64,000 bases of DNA, from the NCBI GenBank assembly GCA_041391505.1, contig JAWKNW010000008.1, positions 62,001 to 126,000 of the forward strand. The letters are read 5' to 3'. Made by a program: the position numbers and the translations under genes. Below, one piece after another: positions 38,366 through 46,307 of this stretch. How positions within the stretch are numbered: position 1 is the stretch's first letter; every line of letters begins with the position of its first letter. The DNA comes from Rhodothermales bacterium (GTDB taxonomy: Bacteria; Bacteroidota; Rhodothermia; Rhodothermales; JAHQVL01). The notes beneath the pieces were generated by a model. It saw only the letters and a program-made list of their open reading frames with translations. It was not told the DNA's origin and did no database searches.

Positions 38366-38560
38366 AAAAAAAAGGGAACGCGCCCGACCCACTGAGGCAC
38401 GTTCCCTTTAGGGGGAAAATTTCCCGGAGAGAGGATCCCGTCCGACCCACTAAGACAAGACCCCCTCTCTGATGGGAAAAATGTCCAAGAGCAAGGAGAA
38501 GGGACCGCACCCGACCCACTAAGGTACGGCCCCTCTCCCCTCTAGGGATAAACTCCATCC
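38366..38560 (-). ncRNA. Tandem triple-hairpin RNA with an invariant 11-nt loop, ending in a terminator
   Basis: Reading leftward, three long stems carry the same apical loop. The loops (plus-strand 38512-38522, 38443-38453, 38385-38395) read TTAGTGGGTCG twice and TCAGTGGGTCG once on the minus strand. The stems differ in sequence but stay paired for 13-16 bp. Several pairs are G-U on the minus strand and would be A-C mismatches on the plus strand, so the RNA is minus-strand. The last stem (38371-38384 / 38396-38409) runs into T8 (A8 at 38366-38373) and is an intrinsic terminator. An extra 8-bp hairpin lies at 38542-38564. I know no family with this layout; a small regulatory RNA or a 3' UTR that binds a protein or RNA through the loop is possible. 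Confidence 0.7.
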
Positions 38561-38572
38561 CTAGTTCTTGGA

Positions 38573-38719
38573 TTACAGTTGATCGTTCAACTGCACAACC
38601 GACAGGTTGGCGCGTTCGCCGGCAACACTTCGCATCAGCTTCGGCGCGTAACCTTCTTCAATCCTGGTGAAGAACTCGCCCGGGGCACTCCGTCTGTTTC
38701 CCCGTGCGTCTGATGGCAT
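38573..38719 (-). CDS. Small ORF of 48 codons directly upstream of the triple-hairpin RNA
   Basis: ATG at 38717-38719 and TAA at 38573-38575. The peptide starts MPSDARGNRRSAPGEFF, continues with IEEGYAPKLMRSVAGER and ends ANLSVVQLNDQL. It has a basic N-terminus, no membrane segment and no family I recognise. A sigma-70-like promoter lies about 50 bp upstream, and the hairpin array starts within about 15 nt of the stop, so ORF and array look like one short transcript. Its last codons also form a 7-bp hairpin (38576-38593), so the stretch might instead be purely RNA. Confidence 0.4.
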   Translation of the reverse strand: MPSDARGNRRSAPGEFFTRIEEGYAPKLMRSVAGERANLSVVQLNDQL

Positions 38720-38767
38720 CGTTTACGAAGTCCATGCCAATTCATCGGCGCTTCGCATTAGGACTCA

Positions 38768-38797
38768 TAATACCGCATGATCACTTGTAATTACAAG
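38768..38797 (-). promoter_or_regulatory. Possible promoter with palindromic operator for the small ORF / hairpin unit
   Basis: On the minus strand TTGTAA (38792-38797) and TATTAT (38768-38773) are separated by 18 nt, a reasonable -35/-10 pair. The -35 box lies inside a perfect 14-bp palindrome CTTGTAATTACAAG (38785-38798), which could be an operator. Confidence 0.4.
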
Positions 38798-38927
38798 CTA
38801 TAATTATGCATTTAAGGCGTATTTAGCCCGGTTGACCGGCTCTATATTATTTCGCGGTGCGCCGAGCGAACGGGTGCCATCGGGGGCTCTGTCTGATTAT
38901 GCCACACAAGATGCAACGGTCCCTGAT

Positions 38928-40673
38928 TCAAGGCGCGAGCCCTACCCGGAACGTGACGCTGCGATTCAAAAAAGAGGTGTCCTGTCCGCTGCGGGCCAGG
39001 GTGCCGCCCTCCTCGGTCTGCAGCAGGCCTGCCGGCACCCCGCTGTCGATCAGTCGGTCGCGAATCATGCGCGTCCGCATCGTGCGGAGCCGCGCATTCA
39101 GCTCGGGCGAGCCGTCGGTGCTGGCATGACCGGATAGCCAGATCGCCCGGGGCTCCGCCGTCGCGGCGAAGCGACGTTCGAGCATCAGCATGGAGGCCGC
39201 CAGATCGGCCAGCAGCCCCTCTTGCCCGGGACGCAGTTCCGTACTGCCGTTTTCGAAGAGCAGGATCGTCGCCTCGATCCGCTCGACGAGCGCCTCCGTC
39301 GTCGCTTCGTCCGTCGGCTGCAGCGCGCTGTCATCGTATATGCGGACGCCGGGCGTCAGGCCGGCGCGCTGGCGCGCACGCTGGATCCAGGTTGCCGGCG
39401 CCGTGCCGGCAGCGATCAGGCTGTCCTCCACCATCCGGAGCCGGACGCTGCCCGGAGCTTCCCACTGCGCGGCCAGGCGCCGGACCACGATGTCCGGATC
39501 GAGCGCGATGTACGGCTCCCAGGCGTACCGGATGCTGTCGGGCTCGAAGTCCTGCCGGTCGGGCAGCGTTGCATAGGGGTCGCGCAACCCGTCGACGTAC
39601 CAGACGCCGCCTTGCCGGCCGGCGTCCACCACGGTGATGCCCGGCGCGGCGCGCAGGGTATCGACGTACCGATGGAACCGCTGGTATTGCAGCACGCCCC
39701 ACGCCAGCCAGATCGCGCTGCCGAGGAAAAAGACGCCCAGCGCCACCCAGATCCATTTGCCGTTGCCGGTCGCCTGCGGGCGCATCTCCATGTGCAGGCC
39801 GGCCTGGAGCAGCGGCCGGACATGGTCGAACGCCGCCATATCGCCCGAATAGCCGGTGAAGGAATGGCCATACTGAAGATGGATCATTTCGATCACATCC
39901 TGGAGGCGCTCACGCAACTCGCGGGTGAGCACGCCGCGCACGACGGCGGCGAGCACGGCTTTGGGCCCCGGCTCGATCAACAACGTCAGGTCGCCGATCT
40001 CGACGCGGTTGAGATTCTGCTCGCGCGAGGCGCCGAACGACTCGCGCATGAAATCCTGCACGGCGCTCATCATCCCGGAGATGACGTCGGTATCCAGCTC
40101 CTGCGCCGTGTCGGAGGCGACATGCTGGATCGGCAACCCGCTGCTCCGCTCGATGAGGAAGAGATGCTCCACCTTGTAGGCGAGGGTGTGGCTGATCACC
40201 ACTTCGGAGAACGGCCGGCCCGTGCGCATCGCTTCGAAGCGCCACTGCAGGCTACGCACCGACAGGCTATGCTCCAGCGCCCGGTTGATCGTTTCGACCA
40301 TGGACCGGAGCGCCTCGGCGATGCTTCGCCGAATGGCCGGCCCGATGATGGGAAACAGCGCGTCGACAAACGGCTTGGGGTTCCGGCGGATCGAAATATG
40401 GATCGTCTTTTCGATCGTGGGGCCGAGCGCGTTGGCGAGCACGCGCGAATCCTCCCCGTGCATCGCGATCGCATCCGGCAGCGTTCGGCTGAGGGCCGGA
40501 ACCTGGCCCTCCTCCTCCATGGCGGCTACCCGATCCACCCGCTGTTCCAGCCGTTCGACCTGCTCGACTTCCTCCCCGAAGAGCAACCGCCGGAGTTCCT
40601 CCATTTCCGGCGACACGTCGGCCTCCGGCTCGGGCCGGTCCGGGGATGGCGACGATGTTGGATCGTGCATCAT
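38928..40673 (-). CDS. Membrane-anchored OmpA-domain protein with a large cytoplasmic N-region
   Basis: 581 residues. There is no signal peptide. An N-terminal motif MEELRRLLFGEE (about 24-35) precedes a region of about 270 residues of unknown fold, a single transmembrane helix (about 307-329, WIWVALGVFFLGSAIWLAWGVL), a short periplasmic linker with BON-like character (about 340-450) and a C-terminal OmpA/MotB-type peptidoglycan-binding domain (about 470-578, FENGSTELRPGQ and GHASTDGSPELNARL). It would link the cytoplasm to the cell wall. The next gene downstream in transcription is the hairpin unit; the upstream one encodes a coiled-coil protein that shares the LFGE motif. Confidence 0.8.
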   Translation of the reverse strand: MMHDPTSSPSPDRPEPEADVSPEMEELRRLLFGEEVEQVERLEQRVDRVAAMEEEGQVPALSRTLPDAIAMHGEDSRVLANALGPTIEKTIHISIRRNPKPFVDALFPIIGPAIRRSIAEALRSMVETINRALEHSLSVRSLQWRFEAMRTGRPFSEVVISHTLAYKVEHLFLIERSSGLPIQHVASDTAQELDTDVISGMMSAVQDFMRESFGASREQNLNRVEIGDLTLLIEPGPKAVLAAVVRGVLTRELRERLQDVIEMIHLQYGHSFTGYSGDMAAFDHVRPLLQAGLHMEMRPQATGNGKWIWVALGVFFLGSAIWLAWGVLQYQRFHRYVDTLRAAPGITVVDAGRQGGVWYVDGLRDPYATLPDRQDFEPDSIRYAWEPYIALDPDIVVRRLAAQWEAPGSVRLRMVEDSLIAAGTAPATWIQRARQRAGLTPGVRIYDDSALQPTDEATTEALVERIEATILLFENGSTELRPGQEGLLADLAASMLMLERRFAATAEPRAIWLSGHASTDGSPELNARLRTMRTRMIRDRLIDSGVPAGLLQTEEGGTLARSGQDTSFLNRSVTFRVGLAP

Positions 40674-40705
40674 GCGTTCCGTTGGGAATCCGCGACCGGC
40701 CGGCG

Positions 40706-41275
40706 TCAGGCGCCGTCCGCCGCGCCGCCCTTGAGCTGATCGGCCAGCTGATTCATGAAGGCGGCCAGCTGCACGCGGTCGATCTTGTTCGCGTCGAGCT
40801 GGGTGTGGGTGTGCTGCAGGTTATGCGAGAGTTCGTTGACCCTCGCCGTCAGCGTGTCCATGAGCGCGTCGGCCCTCGCCTTGAGCGCCTCGCGATGCTC
40901 CTGCGCGACGGCGTCGAGCCGCTGGCCGAGCGTCTCCTCCGCGGCCTGCAGCCGGTTGCCGACTTCGGCGATTTCCGCCCGGCGCTCCGCGTCGCTGCCG
41001 GCGCGCTGCGCCCCTTCGCCATCCAGGCGTTCCTCCAGGCGGCCGGCCAGCGCCTTGATCGACGCCTCCATGGCGTCGAACCGCTCCATCATGTCGCCGC
41101 GCAAGGCATCGATCCGGCCGTTCAAGACGCCCTCCACCTGCGCCAGCCGCGACTCATAGGCGCGGATCTGTTCGCCGAAAAGGATACTGCGAACCTTTTC
41201 GAGTTCACCCATGCCTCCGTCCTCGACCGCGCGCGGCGCGGCCGGCTCGTCGGGTTGTTTTGCTTTGGTTGCCAT
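40706..41275 (-). CDS. Coiled-coil protein sharing the LFGE motif with the OmpA-domain protein
   Basis: 189 residues beginning MATKAKQPDEPAAPRAVEDG, with GELEKVRSILFGEQ at about 22-35 and then an almost continuous charged coiled coil (about 36-180). There is no signal peptide or membrane segment. The LFGE motif and the heptad that follows match the N-terminus of the OmpA-domain protein encoded 32 bp downstream, so both may bind one partner. Divergent from the small GTPase gene. No known function. Confidence 0.75.
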   Translation of the reverse strand: MATKAKQPDEPAAPRAVEDGGMGELEKVRSILFGEQIRAYESRLAQVEGVLNGRIDALRGDMMERFDAMEASIKALAGRLEERLDGEGAQRAGSDAERRAEIAEVGNRLQAAEETLGQRLDAVAQEHREALKARADALMDTLTARVNELSHNLQHTHTQLDANKIDRVQLAAFMNQLADQLKGGAADGA

Positions 41276-41638
41276 GTAAAGAGAAATGCCGTTTACGCGT
41301 TGAATCGTGATGAGTACACAGAGCAATACCGGTGGCGCACGCACACGCCACGGCAGCCCGTGCCCCCGCAAACCGGAGAGGCCGGCTGCACACCGATCGG
41401 AAGCGGTGCGCTTGCTCGTTCCAAAATAACGCATTCTGGGACAAGCGCGCTACTGTTCGGTGCGATGCGCCCCCGGCGGGGACGGCGCCGGCCCGCCCGG
41501 AACCTTACCCACCCCCTCGTTCCGAACCGAACCCGCTGCGTGGCGAACTATCGGATCGCCCGTTTACTTTCCGGTTGCAGAATGCTACACTGAAGGCCCT
41601 CACCACCCGTCGCTGCTCGCAAGAATTCGTTCGCCTGC
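41276..41638. other. Divergent intergenic region between the coiled-coil and GTPase genes
   Basis: About 360 bp that should hold promoters in both directions. Small frames here lack any family similarity. No motif could be assigned. Confidence 0.4.
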
Positions 41639-42172
41639 GTGAATCCGGACCCACAGCCTGCCTCGGACCCCTCCCGTACGATCAAGCGCAAGATCTGCAT
41701 GCTCGGCACGTTCGCCGTGGGCAAAACCAGTCTGGTGCGCCGATTCGTGAAGGGGATCTTCTCGGACAAGTACCTGACCACCATGGGCGCCAAGGTGGAC
41801 AAAAAGTCCCTGGCGATCGATGACGTCCGGATGGACCTGCTCGTGTGGGATTTGAATGGAGAAGACCGGTTTCAGTCGCTTTCGATGGAATATGTGCGCG
41901 GATCCGCCGGCTATTTCCTGGTGGTGGATCAGACGCGACCCGCCACGCTCGAGGCGGCGCACGCCCTGCGCCAGAAGGTGGAGCAAACCGTCGGCCCCCT
42001 CCCGTTCATCCTGATCGTGAACAAGATCGACCTTCCGGGCCACTGGGATCGCCGGCAGGAAGACCTCGACGCCCTCCGCGCCTCGGGCTGGATCTGCGTC
42101 GAGACCAGCGCCAAAACGGGCACAGGTGTTGACGAAGCCTTCATCGCCCTGGCGCGTCGCCTCGTGGAATGA
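41639..42172 (+). CDS. Ras/Rab-like small GTPase
   Basis: 177 residues. The P-loop is GTFAVGKTS (about 23-31). The switch I threonine is probably in YLTTMGAK, switch II is WDLNGEDRFQ (where Rab has WDTAGQE, so the usual Gln is replaced), the base motif is NKIDLP and G5 is ETSAKTG. The GTG at 41639 is needed to include the first beta strand (KRKICMLG). Bacterial Ras-like GTPases act as switches in polarity or signalling. The histidine kinase gene begins 6 bp downstream, and the divergent neighbours encode the LFGE-motif pair. Confidence 0.88.
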   Translation: MNPDPQPASDPSRTIKRKICMLGTFAVGKTSLVRRFVKGIFSDKYLTTMGAKVDKKSLAIDDVRMDLLVWDLNGEDRFQSLSMEYVRGSAGYFLVVDQTRPATLEAAHALRQKVEQTVGPLPFILIVNKIDLPGHWDRRQEDLDALRASGWICVETSAKTGTGVDEAFIALARRLVE

Positions 42173-42178
42173 CGCCCG

Positions 42179-43354
42179 ATGGCCCTCCACATCCCTTCGC
42201 CTCCATTCCTGCAACGCCCGAAGTGCCTCGATGCCATGAGCGCCGTCCTTTCCCGTTTGTTATCCGATCTCGATATCGCCGTGCTCGAACACGCCGGCGA
42301 CCGCGCGTTCACGTGGATGAGCGAAACGCCCGCCTGGATGCGCGCCCTCTGGCCCGCCGCCGGCGACGACCGGGAGCGCCTCCTCCCCGGTGAGCATTTC
42401 CTCTTTCTCGACGACTTTATCGACCGCGCCGTTGCGCACTGGGCGGGAGGCGCCGCCGATCCCCTGAACTCCGGCGTGTGGACGGAAACCGGCCCGGACG
42501 GCGCCGACATCCTCCTCGAAGCCACCGCCCGCACCATCGAAGACCGGCCGCTCCTCCTCATCCGCATCCCGCCCCAGCAACAAACGTGGGGCATCTTCCA
42601 GCAGGCGCGGGAGCAGCGCCTCGAATACGAGCACCTGCTGGACGAGATCAATAAACGCGAGATCCTGCTCCACTGCATCGTGCACGACCTGTCCAATCCG
42701 CTCGCCGGCATCCGGGGCAGCCTCACGCTGCCGGAACAGGAGGCGATGGTCCAGCCGGACGGCTTCGAGCTGCTCCGCATCAGCCTGAACCAGACGGAGA
42801 AGATGCAGCGCTCGATCCGCAGCATCCTGCAAACCTTTTCGGTGGAGGCGCGCCAGCTGATGCCGTCGCTCGTCGGCGCGGAGGTGGCGCCCGAGATGGA
42901 TCGGTGCGCCCGCCATGTCGTGGCCTCGATGTCGGCCACGTCCGCGCTGCGGGGCGTTCACCTCGTGGTCGACGCCGGCGACGGAGCGGCGGACTGGCGG
43001 GTCGCCGGCGAGGCGGAGCGGCTGGAGCGCGTCTTCTTCAACCTCGTCGCCAACGCCCTGCGCTACGCGACGGAAGGCGAAACCATCACCATTCGGCTCC
43101 ATGCGGAAGATGCGTATATTCACGCGTCGGTGGAAGATCAGGGGCCCGGCGTGCCGGAAGCCCTGGTCCCTTCGCTGTTCCATCGCTTTACCCAGGGCGA
43201 CGATCGCCCCGGGCAAGCCGGCCTGGGGCTGTACTTCTGCCGCATCACGGTCGAGCAGTGGGGCGGCACGGTCGGTTATCGCCCGGCCCCCGAGGGCGGG
43301 GCGTGTTTCTGGTTCCGTCTGCCGCGGCCCGTTCGCGAGCACCCGGCGCCCTGA
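42179..43354 (+). CDS. Sensor histidine kinase (cytoplasmic)
   Basis: 391 residues with no transmembrane segment. The N-terminal about 130 residues are an uncharacterised (PAS-like length) sensor, followed by a short coiled coil. The HisKA box is HCIVHDLSNPLAG (H169). The HATPase has NLVANALRYA (N box), DQGPGVP (G1) and GQAGLGLYFC (G2). An alternative start is the ATG at 42236. It sits between the small GTPase gene and a response-regulator gene 43 bp downstream, so its partner is probably that regulator. Confidence 0.88.
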   Translation: MALHIPSPPFLQRPKCLDAMSAVLSRLLSDLDIAVLEHAGDRAFTWMSETPAWMRALWPAAGDDRERLLPGEHFLFLDDFIDRAVAHWAGGAADPLNSGVWTETGPDGADILLEATARTIEDRPLLLIRIPPQQQTWGIFQQAREQRLEYEHLLDEINKREILLHCIVHDLSNPLAGIRGSLTLPEQEAMVQPDGFELLRISLNQTEKMQRSIRSILQTFSVEARQLMPSLVGAEVAPEMDRCARHVVASMSATSALRGVHLVVDAGDGAADWRVAGEAERLERVFFNLVANALRYATEGETITIRLHAEDAYIHASVEDQGPGVPEALVPSLFHRFTQGDDRPGQAGLGLYFCRITVEQWGGTVGYRPAPEGGACFWFRLPRPVREHPAP

Positions 43355-43397
43355 CGCCGCGCCTCACCCGACACGCCCGCCACAATCCTACCCTGTC

Positions 43398-44837
43398 ATG
43401 GCTCTTCGCATTTTCATCGTCGACGACGACCCCGACTACGCGTCGCTCCTTCGTTTCCAGCTCAAAAAGCTCGACACGCTGATCGAAGTCTTCGAAACCG
43501 GCGAGGCCGCGCTGGACGCCCTCGACCCCCTGCCCGACCTGATCTTTCTGGACCTGGTGATGCCGGGCCAGGGCGGGCTCGAGACGCTGCGCCAGATGCA
43601 TGCCGAGCATCCCCAACTCCCCATCGTCGTGGTGTCGTCGCAAACCTCGGTCAATGTCGCCCTCGAAGCGCTGCGGCTCGGCGCCTACGACTATGTGACC
43701 AAGGGGGTGGACGACACGGTCAAGATCGAATCCATCGCCCGGAACATCGCCGACCGCCTCCAGCTTTCGGCGGAGGTCGAGTCCCTCCGGGAAGAACTCG
43801 CGACGCCGCACGGCATGCAGGGCCTGATCGGCGAGAGCGCCGCCATGGCGCGCGTGCTGAAGATCCTCCGGAAAACGCTGAAGGGGAATCTGACCGTGGC
43901 CGTCGTGGGCGAAAGCGGCACCGGGAAAGAGCTGGCCGCCCAGGCCATCCACTACAATTCGCCGCGCCGGCGGGAGCCGTTCGTCATCGTCAACTGCGCC
44001 GCGATCCCGAACGAGCTGATGGAGAGCGAGTTCTTCGGGCACGAGAAGGGGTCGTTCACCGGGGCCTACACGCGCAAGATGGGTAAATTCGAACAGGCCA
44101 ACCGGGGCACGATCTTTCTGGACGAGATCGGTGAGTTGAACCTCAGCCTCCAGGCCAAACTCCTCCGGGTCCTGCAAAATCAGGAAGTGCAGCGCGTCGG
44201 CGGAAACGAGACGATCCGGGTGGATGTGCGTGTCATCTGCGCCACCAACCGGGATATCGTCGCGATGACGCAGGACGGTTCGTTTCGCGAGGACCTGTAC
44301 TACCGGCTCTTCCAGTTCCCGGTCCATCTCCCTCCGCTCCGCGAGCGCGACCAGGACGCCCTGCTCCTGGCGGAGCATTTCCGGAAAGCCTTCCTCTCGG
44401 CGCACCGGGATGTGGAGGCGCGCGAATTCACGCCGGCCACCCGCCGGCTCATCCTGGCGCACGACTGGCCCGGCAACGTGCGCCAGCTCAAAAATGCCGT
44501 CGAGCGGGCGCTGCTCGTCTCCGACTCCCCCGGCATCGAACCGGCAGACCTGATGCTCGACCAGCTGCCGGCCCCCCGGCAGGCCGCGCGGCCTTCGGGG
44601 ACGCCGCCGGTGGCGCCGCGCGCCGGCGCCTCCTCCCCGGCCGACGCCCTGCTGCGCGTCGACGCGCCGGAGGCCATCCTGCCTCTCGAAGACCTGAAGC
44701 GCCTCGCCATCGAACACGCCTACCGACTCTGCAAGGGCAACATCGACCAGACGTCGATCCGCCTCGGCGTCACCCGTTCGACGATCTACCGCCTGATGGA
44801 GAAATACAAGCAGGAAGGCAACGAGATCACGCTCTGA
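43398..44837 (+). CDS. NtrC-type sigma-54-dependent response regulator
   Basis: 479 residues. The receiver domain is 1-120 (acidic DDD at 9-11, phospho-acceptor D52 in LIFLDLVMPG). The AAA+ domain is about 140-375, with Walker A GESGTGKE, FFGHEKGSFTGAY (a GSFTGA variant of the GAFTGA sigma-54 contact loop), Walker B GTIFLDEIGEL and the arginine finger region REDLYYRLFQFPV. A Fis-type helix-turn-helix (NIDQTSIRLGVTRSTIYRLMEKY) ends it. It activates sigma-54 promoters after phosphorylation. The start is the ATG at 43398; the longer frame upstream belongs to a shadow of the kinase gene. Confidence 0.93.
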   Translation: MALRIFIVDDDPDYASLLRFQLKKLDTLIEVFETGEAALDALDPLPDLIFLDLVMPGQGGLETLRQMHAEHPQLPIVVVSSQTSVNVALEALRLGAYDYVTKGVDDTVKIESIARNIADRLQLSAEVESLREELATPHGMQGLIGESAAMARVLKILRKTLKGNLTVAVVGESGTGKELAAQAIHYNSPRRREPFVIVNCAAIPNELMESEFFGHEKGSFTGAYTRKMGKFEQANRGTIFLDEIGELNLSLQAKLLRVLQNQEVQRVGGNETIRVDVRVICATNRDIVAMTQDGSFREDLYYRLFQFPVHLPPLRERDQDALLLAEHFRKAFLSAHRDVEAREFTPATRRLILAHDWPGNVRQLKNAVERALLVSDSPGIEPADLMLDQLPAPRQAARPSGTPPVAPRAGASSPADALLRVDAPEAILPLEDLKRLAIEHAYRLCKGNIDQTSIRLGVTRSTIYRLMEKYKQEGNEITL

Positions 44838-44849
44838 GCCGGCTCGCGC

Positions 44850-45056
44850 CTAACGGCTCCCCTGGCCGCCATCCCCCTCGTCCTCGGGCGCGGCCCGCAG
44901 GGAACTGGAGAACGGCCGGTCGGCCAGAAACGCCGCCGGGAGATGCTGTATGCGCGTCGCGATGGCGAAGGCCCCGCGGGCCATCCAGCCGATGGCGAAA
45001 CCGAGCAAGGCGGCAAGGAGAAGGAAAAGCAGGAGTTGCGCGGTCAGATAGATCAT
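44850..45056 (-). CDS. Small single-pass membrane protein
   Basis: 68 residues. MIYLTAQLLLFLLLAALLGFAIGWMARG is one N-terminal membrane helix with a GxxxG-like face, followed by a 40-residue soluble tail ending EDEGDGGQGSR. It is convergent with the response regulator gene (12 bp apart). No family recognised. The longer frame upstream (to 45254) is not protein-like. Confidence 0.5.
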   Translation of the reverse strand: MIYLTAQLLLFLLLAALLGFAIGWMARGAFAIATRIQHLPAAFLADRPFSSSLRAAPEDEGDGGQGSR

Positions 45057-45194
45057 AGCGGCATGCGCGAATGGCGTCCCCGGCGCCGTGGCCGGGTCAA
45101 GGATACGCCCATGCCTACAAGCGGTATGCCACACGCCGGCAACGCCCCGAAAACGCGCTCCGATACCTGCCCGCTGTTGCATTCTGCAAAATGA

Positions 45195-45239
45195 CCGTGC
45201 CGCAATCAGACAGTGCGAAACTGCCCGACTGCGGCACGG
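45195..45239 (-). terminator. Terminator-like hairpin after the DUF3078 gene
   Basis: A perfect 10-bp outer stem, CCGTGCCGCA (45195-45204) / TGCGGCACGG (45230-45239), with an inner ACTG/CAGT pairing, is followed on the minus strand by TCATTTTG. It is 37 bp beyond the stop of the gene at 45276. Confidence 0.6.
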
Positions 45240-45275
45240 GAAACGAAGCCACAAACGGCGCTCGGCGGGGCCGAT

Positions 45276-46169
45276 TTACAACAGCGAGAACGAAACGCCG
45301 GTGGACAGCACCTGCTTGAACTGCGCCTTGTCGCTGATGTCGAGGTCGTAGAATGTGACGAACTCGAAGTTCACGGAAAGCCAGCTGTTCACCTTCATGG
45401 AGACGAGATTCTCCCAGCGGACGTCCGGCTTGTCGAGCGCCGAGAATCCCAGAAACACACCCAGCGACGACTTCAGAACCACGTTTTCGACGAGCTGTTT
45501 GTCGAGCTGCGACAGAAAGTCGAAGCCCCCTTCCAGGCGCAACGTCTCATCGGCGGCGTTGCCGTACGATTCACGCAGCTCCTCGATGGTGACGATCGTT
45601 TCCTTGGCCGCGAAGCCAAAACGCTGCGAGAACCAGTCCACCGGCTGATACGCCAGACCGATGGTCTGCGTGGACGTAGCCGGCGCGAGGAACGCCGAGA
45701 CGCGCGGCGACGGGGTGGTGCCGTAATCGAACCCCTCGGCCATCTGGCTGCGGAAGGAGAACGCGAGGATGGGGTTCAGGACGCTCCACACCCGCTCGCC
45801 CTGGTACTGGGCCGACGATTCGAGGTGGATGATGTCGTCCGCCTTGCGGACGTCGAGCGTGTCCTGCTTCAGCAGGCCGAAGGCCAGGCGAAGCTTGCGC
45901 TTGCGGAGCCAGTGCTCGGTGTGCTTGAGCTGCTCGCCGAGCAGGCCGGAGGTGAACGCGACCGAGTTGAGACCGCCTTCGCTCCAGTTGCGGTACGAAG
46001 CCTGGCTGCCGGCGAGGCTGGCGATCACGCTGTTCCGCCATCCGGTGGTATCGACTTCGGCTTCCTGTGCGGTGGCGGTCTGGAAGGCGCCGGCCATGAC
46101 GACCAGCGCGAACATCAAGAGCGAAGTAGACATGGCGCGAAAGCGCCGCATACGTAGCTGGTAATTCAT
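45276..46169 (-). CDS. DUF3078-family exported protein
   Basis: About 297 residues. A signal peptide (STSLLMFALVVMAGAFQTATAQ) is followed by the family opening WRNSVIASLAGSQASYRNWSEGG. The rest is beta-rich with a final barrel-like strand (VLSTGVSFSLL), suggesting an outer-membrane barrel. The family is common in Bacteroidota and its function is unknown. AGGAG lies 9 nt before the ATG at 46169; the ATG at 46175 is only 3 nt away. Confidence 0.85.
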   Translation of the reverse strand: MNYQLRMRRFRAMSTSLLMFALVVMAGAFQTATAQEAEVDTTGWRNSVIASLAGSQASYRNWSEGGLNSVAFTSGLLGEQLKHTEHWLRKRKLRLAFGLLKQDTLDVRKADDIIHLESSAQYQGERVWSVLNPILAFSFRSQMAEGFDYGTTPSPRVSAFLAPATSTQTIGLAYQPVDWFSQRFGFAAKETIVTIEELRESYGNAADETLRLEGGFDFLSQLDKQLVENVVLKSSLGVFLGFSALDKPDVRWENLVSMKVNSWLSVNFEFVTFYDLDISDKAQFKQVLSTGVSFSLL

Positions 46170-46307
46170 GTACATAAACTCCTGTGTGGATGAAATGCGG
46201 GTCGACGGCCGTGAAACGTAGCGATGCGAAACAAGGAGCCCTGCTTCGCTCTTTTTTCACGCATACGGTCCGGCCGCGCGCGGCGACCGGACGGGAGCGT
46301 GGATTGG

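Noticed and set aside
38576..38719. Reading the sORF region as tmRNA or another known housekeeping RNA
   Set aside because: No tRNA-like ends, no Ala-Ala tag ending and no conserved SRP, RNase P or 6S core could be found.
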